Source of the DNA: Streptomyces deccanensis
Lineage (GTDB): Bacteria > Actinomycetota > Actinomycetes > Streptomycetales > Streptomycetaceae
DNA length: 64,000 nt
Direction of reading: 5' to 3'
Assembly: GCF_022385335.1 (NCBI RefSeq)
Contig: NZ_CP092431.1
Coordinates: 3,906,001-3,970,000, forward strand
Shown in pieces: positions 1 to 9,537 of this stretch. Position 1 is the stretch's first letter. The number at the start of each line of letters is the position of its first letter. Position numbers and translations under genes: made by a program. The notes below the pieces were generated by a model, which saw only the letters and a list, made by a program, of their open reading frames with translations, did no database searches and was not told the DNA's origin.

Positions 1-921
1 GGCCGGACGGTCCGCGAGACGGCGGCGCCGACAGTGGGTTGGAAGCTGTTCAAAGGCGTCCGTGCAGTCAACGGGGGTGCCTTCGCTAGAACTTTGGATC
101 GCGGTGGAGCGCATTCCTACGTCCTTGAGCCCCAGATCCGGCACCGCGCCGAGTTGTCTGGCGGGCTCCGCATCGCGACCGAGTACCGGGTGGGTTCCGG
201 CGTTGCAGGACACTTCCTCCGCGGCGGCGGCCCGGATCTACTGCTGCCCGCGAGTGAATCTCCGGACGGGCTCGTGGAGGTCGTGCTCGACGGCTGCACG
301 GAGAAGTTGCGTGCAGACCCCCGCATTCCCTTCCCGCTGCGCCTCGTCCCTCTTGACGAGGGGGAGCACGAGGTAGGCACTGCACAGAGCAGCCAGGTCT
401 TCACCTTGCACGACGGGCTGCACGACGGGCTTCCGCCAGGGACCGGGATGCTCGGGTACGACTGCAACGGCACCGCCCAGCGCAAACTGAGCGAGGTCGG
501 CGATTCCGGCGCGGCTATCCGAGGTGCTTATGCACCGGACAGCAAGAGGCTGCCGCGCACCGAGCTTGTGCGGAGTGATGTCCTGGAAGCAGTGCTGATC
601 GATCACCGCGGCAGTGCGCGCAGAGTCAAGCAGCAGTCGGTCCCAGCGTGGATGGTGTCACGGCTGCCGGAAGAGGCCCGCGGCTCCTGCCTCGAGGTCG
701 AGGTGCCGGAAGGATATGTGTGGCTGGTCTACCGGACGGCTGCCCGGTGGTCCGTCCGGGCACTGGCCGCAGTAGAGGACATTCCCGACCCTGCGCCATC
801 CCACGACGACTACGCCTGGGCACATGCGATCCTGAGCGCCGCCGAGCGCTCGCACGCCCCGGTCTGGCTCGGGTACGTAGCGGCGGCGGAAGCAATCGCC
901 GGAAAGCGGGGAGCCTCATGA
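1..921 (+). CDS. Hypothetical protein, upstream partner of helicase (5' end possibly outside window)
   Basis: The frame is open from base 1, and the first usable start (GTG at 34) has no visible Shine-Dalgarno. The true start may lie upstream, so I treat the gene as possibly partial. From GTG 34 it would be 295 residues. I do not recognise the family and see no transmembrane segment, signal peptide or metal motif. The last codons overlap the ATG of the next gene at 918 (ATGA), so it is translationally coupled to the second unknown gene and through it to the giant helicase. That coupling suggests a shared complex or pathway, most likely defence; function is inferred from context only. Confidence 0.6.
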   Translation, partial: GRTVRETAAPTVGWKLFKGVRAVNGGAFARTLDRGGAHSYVLEPQIRHRAELSGGLRIATEYRVGSGVAGHFLRGGGPDLLLPASESPDGLVEVVLDGCTEKLRADPRIPFPLRLVPLDEGEHEVGTAQSSQVFTLHDGLHDGLPPGTGMLGYDCNGTAQRKLSEVGDSGAAIRGAYAPDSKRLPRTELVRSDVLEAVLIDHRGSARRVKQQSVPAWMVSRLPEEARGSCLEVEVPEGYVWLVYRTAARWSVRALAAVEDIPDPAPSHDDYAWAHAILSAAERSHAPVWLGYVAAAEAIAGKRGAS

Positions 922-1865
922 CCGATCCAGGAGACCTGCTGCTGCGCTGGGTGAGCGAGCGGGGAGCGGGCGCGCTGTCCGACGTCAAGCAGGGCATGTG
1001 GTGGCTCGCATCCACATATTGCCCGGACATTGAGCCGGGTGCGGCGGGCCGCTGGCTGCGCGATGCTGTCTCCCTCGGCCACATGGACATCGACTGGCGC
1101 AACAGGCGCTGGTCCGCGGCACCACCCGTACTGACGCGCCTGCCGCACGCCCGAGGGCTGGCCGTGCTGGCCGGGAGTCGGACGGCTGCTTTCGACGATC
1201 GCCTCGATCAGGCCGTGAAAGATGGCTTGGTGGAGCTCTTCCGGGTGCCCAGTGCGCGTCCGTCTCGGGATATCCCTCTTCCTGTTTCGCTAATCGTCCA
1301 GTTCGACGACGAGGCTGGGCTGGCGCAATGGGCGACCGAGCTTGGAGCCGAGTACACATCCTGCTTCGCTCTTCAGGGCGCTGCCCTGCTTCCACCTCTC
1401 GGACTTGAAGTGCGGACTTCTGCACCGGAGTTCGGGCAACCGCTGGAGCAGTACAACCTGGACCGCCGGGAATACCAGCCTGCAGGCCGTCCCCAGGGGG
1501 ATGGCCTTTACCGGCTCAAGCAGCGCGAAGGCAAGCGCGTATGCCAAGTTCTGCGCAACGGCGAGTGGTACGAGACCAGCCACGAGGAAGGGGTGTATTC
1601 CGTCCTGGAGTCCCGGAACCCGGAAGCTGATGTGCTCCGCTGGCTGCCCGAAAAGGACTGCGGGCGGGAGAGGTTCGGAACCCTTTACGTCGACTGGGGC
1701 TACCCTCTGCCCGACCTGCACCGGCGCGTGGCTGTCATGTGCTCCGGCCTCGCGCCGCGCATCAATGCGCATGCCGAGAACCTGGCGTACGACAACGTGC
1801 CCAAGGCCGTGGCAATCAGGATCGCAGACTCACTCGGACAGCACCTTGGAGAGAATGATGAGTGA
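918..1865 (+). CDS. Hypothetical protein, middle gene of helicase operon
   Basis: A 315-residue protein starting at ATG 918, which overlaps the stop of the upstream gene by 4 nt. The reading frame is open further upstream, but the coupled ATG is the natural start. The C-terminal third is rich in charged and aromatic residues, ending in a conserved-looking stretch around YVDWGYPLPDLHRRVAVMCS. I do not recognise a named domain, nuclease motif or membrane segment. Its end overlaps the helicase start at 1858 by 8 nt, so the three genes are one operon. A role as substrate- or sequence-specificity partner of the helicase is inference only. Confidence 0.7.
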   Translation: MTDPGDLLLRWVSERGAGALSDVKQGMWWLASTYCPDIEPGAAGRWLRDAVSLGHMDIDWRNRRWSAAPPVLTRLPHARGLAVLAGSRTAAFDDRLDQAVKDGLVELFRVPSARPSRDIPLPVSLIVQFDDEAGLAQWATELGAEYTSCFALQGAALLPPLGLEVRTSAPEFGQPLEQYNLDRREYQPAGRPQGDGLYRLKQREGKRVCQVLRNGEWYETSHEEGVYSVLESRNPEADVLRWLPEKDCGRERFGTLYVDWGYPLPDLHRRVAVMCSGLAPRINAHAENLAYDNVPKAVAIRIADSLGQHLGENDE

Positions 1866-4800
1866 CTCCGTCGCGGAACAGCCCCACAGCAGCGGCCGGG
1901 ACGTCGACATCCTGGGGTCGTTCGAACACCTTAGAGAAGCACTCTTCCGCTACTACAACACGCCGTTCGGCCTCGCTGACCAGCACCTGGAAGAGGAACG
2001 GCAGAGCCTCTTCGATGTGGACGGCGGGGCGTGGCGACGCCCTCTCTTGGAAGTCCGCCCGCGATACGGCACTGTGGACGCGGGGATCACTGAGTCCGTC
2101 CGCTCAGCGGGTGCGCACCCCGATCTCGCGGAACTGGTGCAGCTCGGTCTGCTGCAGGGTGTTCCGTCGCTTTACGAACACCAGCACCAAGCCCTCACCG
2201 CTGCGGTCCGCGATGGGCGTGACGTCGTCGTCACGGCAGGCACCGGCTCCGGCAAGACGGAGTCGTTCATGTTGCCCATCTTGGCCGACCTCGTCCGGGA
2301 ATCCGAGGCATGGTCGGCTGGAACACTGCCGTCCAACAGATGGTGGGCGTCACCAGACGGCGAGTACCAGCCGCAGCGGGCGGGAGAGAACGGCAGGCTG
2401 GCTGCTGTGCGCGCTCTGGTCCTCTACCCGATGAACGCCCTCGTCGACGATCAGATGATGCGCCTGCGCAAGGCCCTCGACAGCGACGAGGTCCGGGCGT
2501 GGCTTGCGCGATCACGACCCGGCCACCGCTTCTACTTCGGCCGGTACACCGGAGCGACGCCGGTCCCCGGCGACTTCGGCTCGACCGCCGGTGTGAAGAC
2601 GCTCCGCAAGGAGTTCGCCGCGACGGAAGAGCGCTCGAGCCAAGCGCAGAAGGCCACCGGAGACGGCCGGTTCTTCATCCCGAGGCTCGACGGCGCGGAG
2701 ATGCGCTCCCGCTGGGACATGATCCAGGCCCCGCCGGACATCATGATCACGAACTACAGCATGCTCAACGTCATGCTGATGCGATCGCGCGAGTCGGGCA
2801 TCTTCGACAAGACGCGCCGCTGGCTCGAGGAAGTCCCGGACGCCCGCTTCACCTTGGTTGTCGACGAACTCCACATGTACCGGGGCACCGCAGGCACCGA
2901 GATCGCCTTCCTCCTGCGCAACCTGCGCCACAGGCTCGGCCTGGACGACAAGCCAGAGAAGTTCCGGATCCTCGCGGCGTCCGCATCCCTCGAAGCTCCC
3001 CGCGACCTGGACTTCCTGCAGGAATTCTTCGGCGCTAACCGCGACCGGTTCGAGGTTCTCGGCGGCCAACTCGTACTGCCACCCCACACACGCACCGATA
3101 TCTCCGAGCACGCCCCTGCGTACGCGGCTCTCGGCACCGCCCCGGAACCTGCTGAGGCTGAACGGCTCCTGGCTGACACAGGAGCAGCCGATGCGTTCGT
3201 CAATGCTCTGCGTGACGGCGACCGGCTCATCGCCGACTTCGACACGGAAGTCGCCGCGCGGCTCTTCCCAGGCGCTGATGCTTCAACCCAGACGGACGCG
3301 ATGCGCGGAATTCTCGCCGCGCTGCGCAGCTCGGCCGCCGCTGACACGCCCAAGCTTCGCGGGCATCTCTTCTTCCGCAACATCCCCGGAGTGTGGGCCT
3401 GTTCAGACCCGGCATGCCCTGATGCCCCGCGCCCGGAGGGCGCCGAGAGGACCGTCGGCAAGCTGTACTCCCGACCCACTCCCCGGTGCAGCTGCGACGC
3501 CCGCGTTCTCGAACTCCTCTACTGCCAGAACTGCGGAGACGCCTTCCTCGGCGGATACGCGCCCGAATCGGCATTCCGGAACACCAAGGGACGTCCCTTC
3601 GAAGCCGGCCTGCTCGCCGACCTGCCCGACCTCGACTCGCTTCCTGACGCTGCTGCTCTAGGGCCGAGCGCGGCCAATTACATCGTCTATTGGCCGCGCA
3701 AGGACGAACCGGCCACGGACAAACTCGCCTGGGACTCCACTTCCGACAAGGGGGTGCTGAGCGCCAGCTTTGAGTTCAAGCGCAGCAAGTACGACCCGCG
3801 CACTGGCATGCTCCGGAACCAGAGCAACCACACCGGCTGGTCGTTCCATGTCAGCGTTCCCCGGTCCAAGAGGGGGAGCGCTCGGCTCAAGGCCGACCAC
3901 CTTCCCGCGGCGCCGACCCAGTGTCCTTCGTGCGGCGACGACTGGGAGCTGCGGCAGGCCGGAAGCGAGCACCTCAGCCTGAGCGACCCGCGCCGCATGC
4001 GCACGCCGGTGCGGTCTATGCGCACCGGTTTCGAGAAGGTCAACCAGGTCCTTACCACCGGGATCCTCTCGCTCCTCCCGAACCGGCAGGCCGTCGTCTT
4101 CTCCGACAGTCGGCAGGATGCGGCCAAGCTCTCAGCCGGCCTTGGCCTCCGTCACTACCAGGACCTGCTGCGCCTGCTCCTCGCCGAGGAGGTAGCGGGT
4201 CAGGGCGACCCTGTGGCAGACCTCGCCGCCGTATCAGGCTTCTACCGGAAGTCGCCCGACAACCCTGTGGACAGGGAGACGGCCAAGGCCGCACGCGACC
4301 GGCTCAGGGCTCGAGACCGGGATACGTACGACGCGTGGGAGAAGCTCCAGAAACCCCAGGCTGCAGCAAGCCTCGACGACCTTGACGACGATCTCCCCGA
4401 CCCGGCTGAGGAGGCCGCGCTCTACGGCCTTCTGAGCCGGGTGCCCAGTCTCGACAGCCACGCCGCCGCCGTTGCTGAACGCCTCGTGCAACTCGGCGCT
4501 AATCCCGGTGGGCCGAAGGCATCCCTCCAGCAGACGGCCTACCAGAAAGGCTCTCAGCTGCAGCCCTGGACCTCGCTGTACCGCTGGCCGGACGGGGGAG
4601 GCAGCGGAGTACGGGATGAATCCAGCCTTGTCCTGAGCGAGCGTCAGGAACAACTGCGCCAGGACATGCGCGAATCCCTCAGTACCGAGCTGCTCAGCGG
4701 CCTTTTCGGCAGCGCCGGGCGTGACTTCGAGTCTCTCGGCCTGGGCTGGCTCACCCTCGCGTCCGACCAGGCGCCACTCGAAGCCGAGCGGGCGTCGGAT

Positions 4801-7443
4801 GTCGCCCTGGCCCGGACGAGCCTGCGGATCCTCGGCCACATGCGCCGATTCGCCGGACTGCGCAAACCTGCAGACAACCCACCAAAAAAGCTCCGGGACT
4901 TCTGGGCCAGTGCAGCCGATTACCTCGGTCAGGACCCGGACGACCTCCAGGCCACAGTGGAGCGGATCTGGGGGCCTGCAGTCCTCAAGTACGTCATCCA
5001 ACCCGAGCACGTCGCGCTGCGCCACGGCCGTGCTGTGTCCTGGACCTGCTCCACATGCAATCGCCGCCACCTCCACCCGGGCGTCGGCATCTGCACGAAA
5101 TGCCGACGGCCCCTGCCTGCAGAGTCCGAGCAGTACGAGAGCATCGACGCCGACTACTACGCCTGGATGGCACGCAAGCAGTTCGGGCACTTCCGGCTCA
5201 ACACCGCTGAACTCACCGGCCAGACGGACCGCCTCGACGCTCAGGCCCGCCAAGCCCGCTTCCAGGGCATCTTCCTCGATGGCAAAGAGCACGAGCTCCC
5301 AGACACTCTCGACGTCCTCTCCGTCACCACCACGATGGAAGCCGGTGTCGACATCGGCCCGCTGTCCGCAGTTCTGATGGCCAACATGCCCCCGACCCGG
5401 TTCAACTACCAGCAGCGTGTGGGACGCGCCGGACGCCGCAGCTCGCCGGTCGCTCTCGCTCTGACCGTCTGCCGTGGTCGCAGCCACGACGAGTACTACT
5501 TCCAAGACCCGAAGCGCATCACCAACGACGCGACCCCGCGGCCCTACCTGTCCACCGACATGAAGGACATCTACCAGAGGGTCCTCGCCGCGGAAGTGCT
5601 GCGCCGGGCCTTTGACGCAGTGCAGGTTGCAGTGGAGGACGACGCAGGGATCGATCCGACCCGCAACGTCCACGGGCAGTTCGGGCACTGCGCCGACTGG
5701 CACGTCGTCAGCGAGGCCGTCGGCGCTTGGATCAAGTCGCATGAGGCCGAGATCCGGAGGCTCGCTGGAGCCCTCGCCGACTGGACCCGGAGCGTATGGT
5801 CTCCGGCCGAGGCAGCGGAATGGGTTGCCTCGGAGCTTGTCGACCGCGTTGCACGGATCGCGGACCGAGCCAGCGGCCACCACGAGCTCAGCCAGCGGCT
5901 TGCAGAGTCGGGCCTGCTGCCAATGTTTGGATTCCCCACGTCGGCCCGGTACTTGTACACGAAGCGCCCCTACGACTCGTACCCGTGGCCACCGAGCGGA
6001 GTCGTCGACCGCTCTCTGGACATCGCCATCTCACAGTTCGCACCCGGCGCGGAGACCGTGAAGGACGGACAGGTCCACACCGCTACCGGAGTGGTCGCGT
6101 TCGAGCCGACGGGCAGGGCCCCGCGAGCCGTGGATCAGCCGCTCGGGCAGTCCATCCCCATCGGTATCTGCCGCGCCTGCGGACACCTTGCGGACGAAGT
6201 GCAAATATCTCCAGTACAGGAAGACAACGCGCCCCAACAGCCCTGCCGCGCCTGCGGAGCTGCTGACGGGTCCTACCGCGAGATCGAACTCCGCGAACCA
6301 GCCGGCTTCTACTCCGGCGGCAGGGCCCGCGATTTCGATGGCAACTTCGCCTGGCGTGCAAGGTCTCTGGCACCGCGCACGGCCGCCGATCTCGAGCGTG
6401 GCGCGCCAGAGAAGATCGCGACGGCAGGAATGGTCGTCCACGCGGGCAAGGGCGAGCGCTTCGCAATCAACGACAACGGCGGTCGGCTCTTCAGCTTCGC
6501 GAAGCTCACCCCGACCGCACGCTGGTCCGGCGCATACGTGGAGACTGGGGCGGCGGAGCTGTTTCCCTGGCTCACGAAAGACATTGCAGCCGACGAGGAA
6601 CCGCTGACCACAGCCATCGGCGCTACCCAGCACACCGACCTGTTCCTCCTCGGACCTCAGGCCGGCGAGATCCCCGTTCTCGGCCTGCGTCTCAACCTCA
6701 CGTCCGTGCCCCAGAGCACCGGCTTCCCGGACGACCGCTCAGGCAGGCGGGCCGCCTGGTACTCGCTTGCTGCCCTACTCCGAATCGCCGCGGGCTCAAT
6801 CCTCCAAGTACAGCCCAACGAAATCGCGTCCGGCATCCACGGAGCAGGATCCGGCAGCCGTGAGGCCCGCACTTTCGCCTTCCTCTCTGACACCCTGGAC
6901 AACGGTGCTGGCTACTGCACGCACCTCGCTGAGCGCGACGTCTTCGAGCAACTGATGGCTACAGCGAACAGAATGCTGGCCGCCTTCGCCGCAGGAGCGC
7001 ATGGTCGCGACTGCCGAGGCTCGTGCTACCAGTGCCTCCGCGACTACACAAACATGGCGTACCACAGCCTGCTCGACTGGCGACTGGCCGGCGATCTCCT
7101 CGCCATCCTCCAGGGCAAGGGTGTCGCAAGCGATCAGCGCGCCCGACGCGCCGCGGGGCTGCTGCGGAACTGGGCTTCGGACTTCCCTTCCGAAGACGCG
7201 GAGTTCGTGGACGACCTCGGGGGCACAGGTCCTGCCGTCCTCTTTGAGGAGCGGGTCTGGGTCGCGGCGAAGAGTCCGTTCGAGGCCGCCGACGGGTCGC
7301 TGCAGTCTGCCCGCATCAGGGTCGTGCGCGACGCTGCCGCATCTGATGGCCGGAATGTTCCCGTGGTGTTCATCGACGATTTCCTCCTCAACAAGGCTCC
7401 GGCGCGGGTCACAGCCCTGATCGCAGACTTCGACGCAATGTAG
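1858..7443 (+). CDS. Giant DEAD/DEAH-box helicase with DUF1998-type C-terminus (DruE/DrmA/DpdJ-like)
   Basis: A 1861-residue superfamily 2 helicase; start ATG 1858 (ATG 1855 also possible) after GGAGAG at 1848. Motif I is AGTGSGKT at residues 127-134, motif II DELH at 336-339, motif III S375-A-S377 and motif VI QRVGRAGRR near 1186-1194. Long insertions between the RecA lobes carry several CxxC pairs (around 520, 690, 1060 and 1440), likely zinc ribbons. The end carries C1719-x3-C1723-x2-C1726, typical of the DUF1998 helicase family. DruE of Druantia, DrmA of DISARM and DpdJ share this architecture; the size is closest to DruE. None of the usual Druantia or DISARM partners (DrmB, PLD nuclease, methylase) is visible here. 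An ATP-driven nucleic-acid translocase in a defence system is likely; the exact type is unknown. Confidence 0.85.
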   Translation: MSDSVAEQPHSSGRDVDILGSFEHLREALFRYYNTPFGLADQHLEEERQSLFDVDGGAWRRPLLEVRPRYGTVDAGITESVRSAGAHPDLAELVQLGLLQGVPSLYEHQHQALTAAVRDGRDVVVTAGTGSGKTESFMLPILADLVRESEAWSAGTLPSNRWWASPDGEYQPQRAGENGRLAAVRALVLYPMNALVDDQMMRLRKALDSDEVRAWLARSRPGHRFYFGRYTGATPVPGDFGSTAGVKTLRKEFAATEERSSQAQKATGDGRFFIPRLDGAEMRSRWDMIQAPPDIMITNYSMLNVMLMRSRESGIFDKTRRWLEEVPDARFTLVVDELHMYRGTAGTEIAFLLRNLRHRLGLDDKPEKFRILAASASLEAPRDLDFLQEFFGANRDRFEVLGGQLVLPPHTRTDISEHAPAYAALGTAPEPAEAERLLADTGAADAFVNALRDGDRLIADFDTEVAARLFPGADASTQTDAMRGILAALRSSAAADTPKLRGHLFFRNIPGVWACSDPACPDAPRPEGAERTVGKLYSRPTPRCSCDARVLELLYCQNCGDAFLGGYAPESAFRNTKGRPFEAGLLADLPDLDSLPDAAALGPSAANYIVYWPRKDEPATDKLAWDSTSDKGVLSASFEFKRSKYDPRTGMLRNQSNHTGWSFHVSVPRSKRGSARLKADHLPAAPTQCPSCGDDWELRQAGSEHLSLSDPRRMRTPVRSMRTGFEKVNQVLTTGILSLLPNRQAVVFSDSRQDAAKLSAGLGLRHYQDLLRLLLAEEVAGQGDPVADLAAVSGFYRKSPDNPVDRETAKAARDRLRARDRDTYDAWEKLQKPQAAASLDDLDDDLPDPAEEAALYGLLSRVPSLDSHAAAVAERLVQLGANPGGPKASLQQTAYQKGSQLQPWTSLYRWPDGGGSGVRDESSLVLSERQEQLRQDMRESLSTELLSGLFGSAGRDFESLGLGWLTLASDQAPLEAERASDVALARTSLRILGHMRRFAGLRKPADNPPKKLRDFWASAADYLGQDPDDLQATVERIWGPAVLKYVIQPEHVALRHGRAVSWTCSTCNRRHLHPGVGICTKCRRPLPAESEQYESIDADYYAWMARKQFGHFRLNTAELTGQTDRLDAQARQARFQGIFLDGKEHELPDTLDVLSVTTTMEAGVDIGPLSAVLMANMPPTRFNYQQRVGRAGRRSSPVALALTVCRGRSHDEYYFQDPKRITNDATPRPYLSTDMKDIYQRVLAAEVLRRAFDAVQVAVEDDAGIDPTRNVHGQFGHCADWHVVSEAVGAWIKSHEAEIRRLAGALADWTRSVWSPAEAAEWVASELVDRVARIADRASGHHELSQRLAESGLLPMFGFPTSARYLYTKRPYDSYPWPPSGVVDRSLDIAISQFAPGAETVKDGQVHTATGVVAFEPTGRAPRAVDQPLGQSIPIGICRACGHLADEVQISPVQEDNAPQQPCRACGAADGSYREIELREPAGFYSGGRARDFDGNFAWRARSLAPRTAADLERGAPEKIATAGMVVHAGKGERFAINDNGGRLFSFAKLTPTARWSGAYVETGAAELFPWLTKDIAADEEPLTTAIGATQHTDLFLLGPQAGEIPVLGLRLNLTSVPQSTGFPDDRSGRRAAWYSLAALLRIAAGSILQVQPNEIASGIHGAGSGSREARTFAFLSDTLDNGAGYCTHLAERDVFEQLMATANRMLAAFAAGAHGRDCRGSCYQCLRDYTNMAYHSLLDWRLAGDLLAILQGKGVASDQRARRAAGLLRNWASDFPSEDAEFVDDLGGTGPAVLFEERVWVAAKSPFEAADGSLQSARIRVVRDAAASDGRNVPVVFIDDFLLNKAPARVTALIADFDAM

Positions 7444-7687
7444 TAGGCAGCACGCATCGCGCCTGCCGGGCAGAAGTAAAGAGGGAGTTGTGGCTCGTGA
7501 GGGGGGTGGGCGTCGTTAGCCATGCACGATGCCATGACCAATGAGCAGTTACGTCAGGGCTGCCTCAGCTGGGGGTGATGCATTCAAGCCATAAACTCCC
7601 TAACTCACACAAGCTCTTGACGTTCGCCTCCGCCTCCGAAAGCGTCGTACGCAAGAACGCGCAACTGCCTTGGGCCGGGAGGGCACC

Positions 7688-7954
7688 ATGGACCTACAGT
7701 TCATCGGGATCGACCCGAACACCGGGGGCGAGGGGTCGCCTACGGTGTGGGTGGAGGAGGAGACGGCTGACCTGGTGCTCCAGGGCGTGAAGGCCGAGGA
7801 CGTGCTGGAGGCGCTGGTCAGCGGTACGGAGTGGGTCGCCGGGCACGCGGTGGGGATTCCCGCCCATGAGACGGTGATCCGTATCCCCGCCCGCATGGTG
7901 CCGATTCTGAGGGAGGCGTGCGATGTCGCAGAGCGGCGTGCCGAGCTTCGCTGA
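7688..7954 (+). CDS. Small hypothetical protein of XRE/DUF6879 locus
   Basis: An 88-residue acidic protein. The ATG at 7688 follows GGGAGG at about 7 nt; a longer frame from 7670 lacks this. It overlaps the following DUF6879 gene by 32 nt. There are no membrane segments or recognised domain. Small ORFs of this kind commonly precede DUF6879 and DUF5753 regulators in Streptomyces, where DUF397-type peptides play the partner role; this one does not look like DUF397. Function unknown. Confidence 0.6.
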   Translation: MDLQFIGIDPNTGGEGSPTVWVEEETADLVLQGVKAEDVLEALVSGTEWVAGHAVGIPAHETVIRIPARMVPILREACDVAERRAELR

Positions 7955-8456
7955 GCTGCTGGCCGGCGCGCGTAGCAGCGCGGTGCATCTGGAGATGCGC
8001 GACGCGTACGGAGTCGGTGACGAAGCCGTGGAGTTCGAGGAGTTCAAGCGCACGGGGCAGGTCCACCTCGACCCGACGGCGCGCTGGTGGCCCAGTTGGC
8101 TGGGCATCGTACGGGAGGCCGTGGGCCGTGGTGTGGTGATGCGTCGGGCCAGGATCGTTTCCGAGCCCGTGACGGACTACATCCGCTGGGAGCACGCCGC
8201 CACCACTCTGAATGTCGAGGCGGGCGAACGGGTGCGCTGGCTACCACGTCGGCAGGCCGTGGACCTCGCCCTGCCAGGGGCCGACTTCTGGCTGATCGAT
8301 GACCGTCTGGTGCAGTTCAACATCTTCACCGGAGACGGTGACTGGGCAGATCCGCCCAAGGAGTTCAGCGAGGACCCCGCTGTGGTCAAGCTGTGCGCCA
8401 ACGCGTTCGAGGCCGTATGGGGACGGGCCGTCGACCACGCGAAGTACACCGTCTGA
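7923..8456 (+). CDS. DUF6879 family protein
   Basis: A 177-residue protein, ATG 7923. The features that identify DUF6879 are the opening SFAELLAGARSSAVHLEMRD, the central WLGIVREAVGRGVVMRRARI with the tract on to YIRWEH, and an FWLIDDRLVQFNIF segment near the C-terminus. These proteins are usually encoded next to DUF5753 helix-turn-helix regulators in Streptomyces, as here (regulator 15 nt downstream). The pair is described as toxin-antitoxin-like (Scr1 family), but the biochemical activity of DUF6879 is not established. Likely co-transcribed with its neighbours. Confidence 0.85.
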   Translation: MSQSGVPSFAELLAGARSSAVHLEMRDAYGVGDEAVEFEEFKRTGQVHLDPTARWWPSWLGIVREAVGRGVVMRRARIVSEPVTDYIRWEHAATTLNVEAGERVRWLPRRQAVDLALPGADFWLIDDRLVQFNIFTGDGDWADPPKEFSEDPAVVKLCANAFEAVWGRAVDHAKYTV

Positions 8457-8470
8457 TCCCTGCCCGCCCC

Positions 8471-9319
8471 ATGCCCACCTCCCCTTCGTCCAGCGCTCAA
8501 GCAGCCCGTGCGGCGCTCGCCGTGCGCCTGACCCACCTCCGCAAGGACGCCGGCCTCACCGGGAAGGAGCTCTCGACCCGGTGCGGCTGGCACCCAGCGA
8601 AGACCACGCGCATCCAGAAAGCCGAGGTGCAGCCCAGCGACGCGGACATCCGTGCCTGGTGCGCCGCCTGCGGCGCCACCGACCAGGCCGACGATCTGAT
8701 CGCCACGGCCCGCGCCGTGGACTCGATGTACGTGGAGTGGCGCAGGCACCACCAGACCGGTATGCGCAAGACCCAAGAGGGCTTCTTCGACCTCTACGCG
8801 CACACGGCCGTCACCCGCGCGTACGTCTCCAACGTGGTGCCCGGGTTCTTCCAGACACCTGCCTACGCCACGGCCCTGATGGAGACCATCACCGACTTTC
8901 AGGGCACCCCCAACGACGTCTCCGAGGCCGTCGCCGCCCGCGTCGCCCGAAGCCGGTTCCTCTACGAGGGCGGACACCGGTTCGTCGTACTCATGGAGGA
9001 GAGCGTGCTGCGCTACCGCGTCGGAGACACCGAGACGATGGTCGGCCAGCTGAGGCATCTGTTGACCGTGATGCCACTCCCCTCGGTCTCCCTGGGTGTC
9101 ATCCCCTTCACCGTTCGAAGGACGATGTGGCCTCTGGAGGCCTTCTATCTCCATGACGGCACTCGCAGCGTCGTGGAAACCCTCACAGCCGAGATCAACG
9201 TGGTGCAGCCACGCGAACTCGCCGACTACCGCATGGCATTCGGGGAGCTGATGAAAATGGCGGTCCATGGCAACGCGGCACGGTCCTTGATCAACACTGC
9301 TATCAACGCCCTGGGATGA
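8471..9319 (+). CDS. XRE-family regulator with DUF5753 (Scr1-type antitoxin-like)
   Basis: A 282-residue protein, start ATG 8471. An N-terminal helix-turn-helix lies at about residues 15-65 (LRKDAGLTGKELSTRCGWHP). It is followed by the DUF5753 domain at about 105-275, recognisable from VPGFFQTPAYATALM and the later LPSVSLGVIPF segment. Such proteins are very numerous in Streptomyces and control small partner proteins and development-linked genes. It follows DUF6879 by 14 nt, so it is probably the DNA-binding antitoxin-like half of the pair and may autoregulate the operon. Confidence 0.9.
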   Translation: MPTSPSSSAQAARAALAVRLTHLRKDAGLTGKELSTRCGWHPAKTTRIQKAEVQPSDADIRAWCAACGATDQADDLIATARAVDSMYVEWRRHHQTGMRKTQEGFFDLYAHTAVTRAYVSNVVPGFFQTPAYATALMETITDFQGTPNDVSEAVAARVARSRFLYEGGHRFVVLMEESVLRYRVGDTETMVGQLRHLLTVMPLPSVSLGVIPFTVRRTMWPLEAFYLHDGTRSVVETLTAEINVVQPRELADYRMAFGELMKMAVHGNAARSLINTAINALG

Positions 9320-9537
9320 CCCGCCGCAACTTCCCGCAATCTCATTGAGGCCGTACTGCGGCTTTCCTTAGGGTCGTTGCAGTCGCCCGGCCGCCTCGGC
9401 CTCGGGCCCTGCATGGCGCGCCCATCCCCTGCACACCGTGTCAGACAGACGTGCCAGCCGCCTCTGCCGTACTGCCCAAGCCAGGCAGGCACGGAAGCTC
9501 CAACCCCGTCATGTCTCCGACGAAGGAGTTGCACGTC

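Noticed and set aside
1..7443. Classical DISARM or Druantia locus
   Set aside because: Only the helicase matches; no DrmB, PLD, methylase or other named partner is visible, so I keep the general description.
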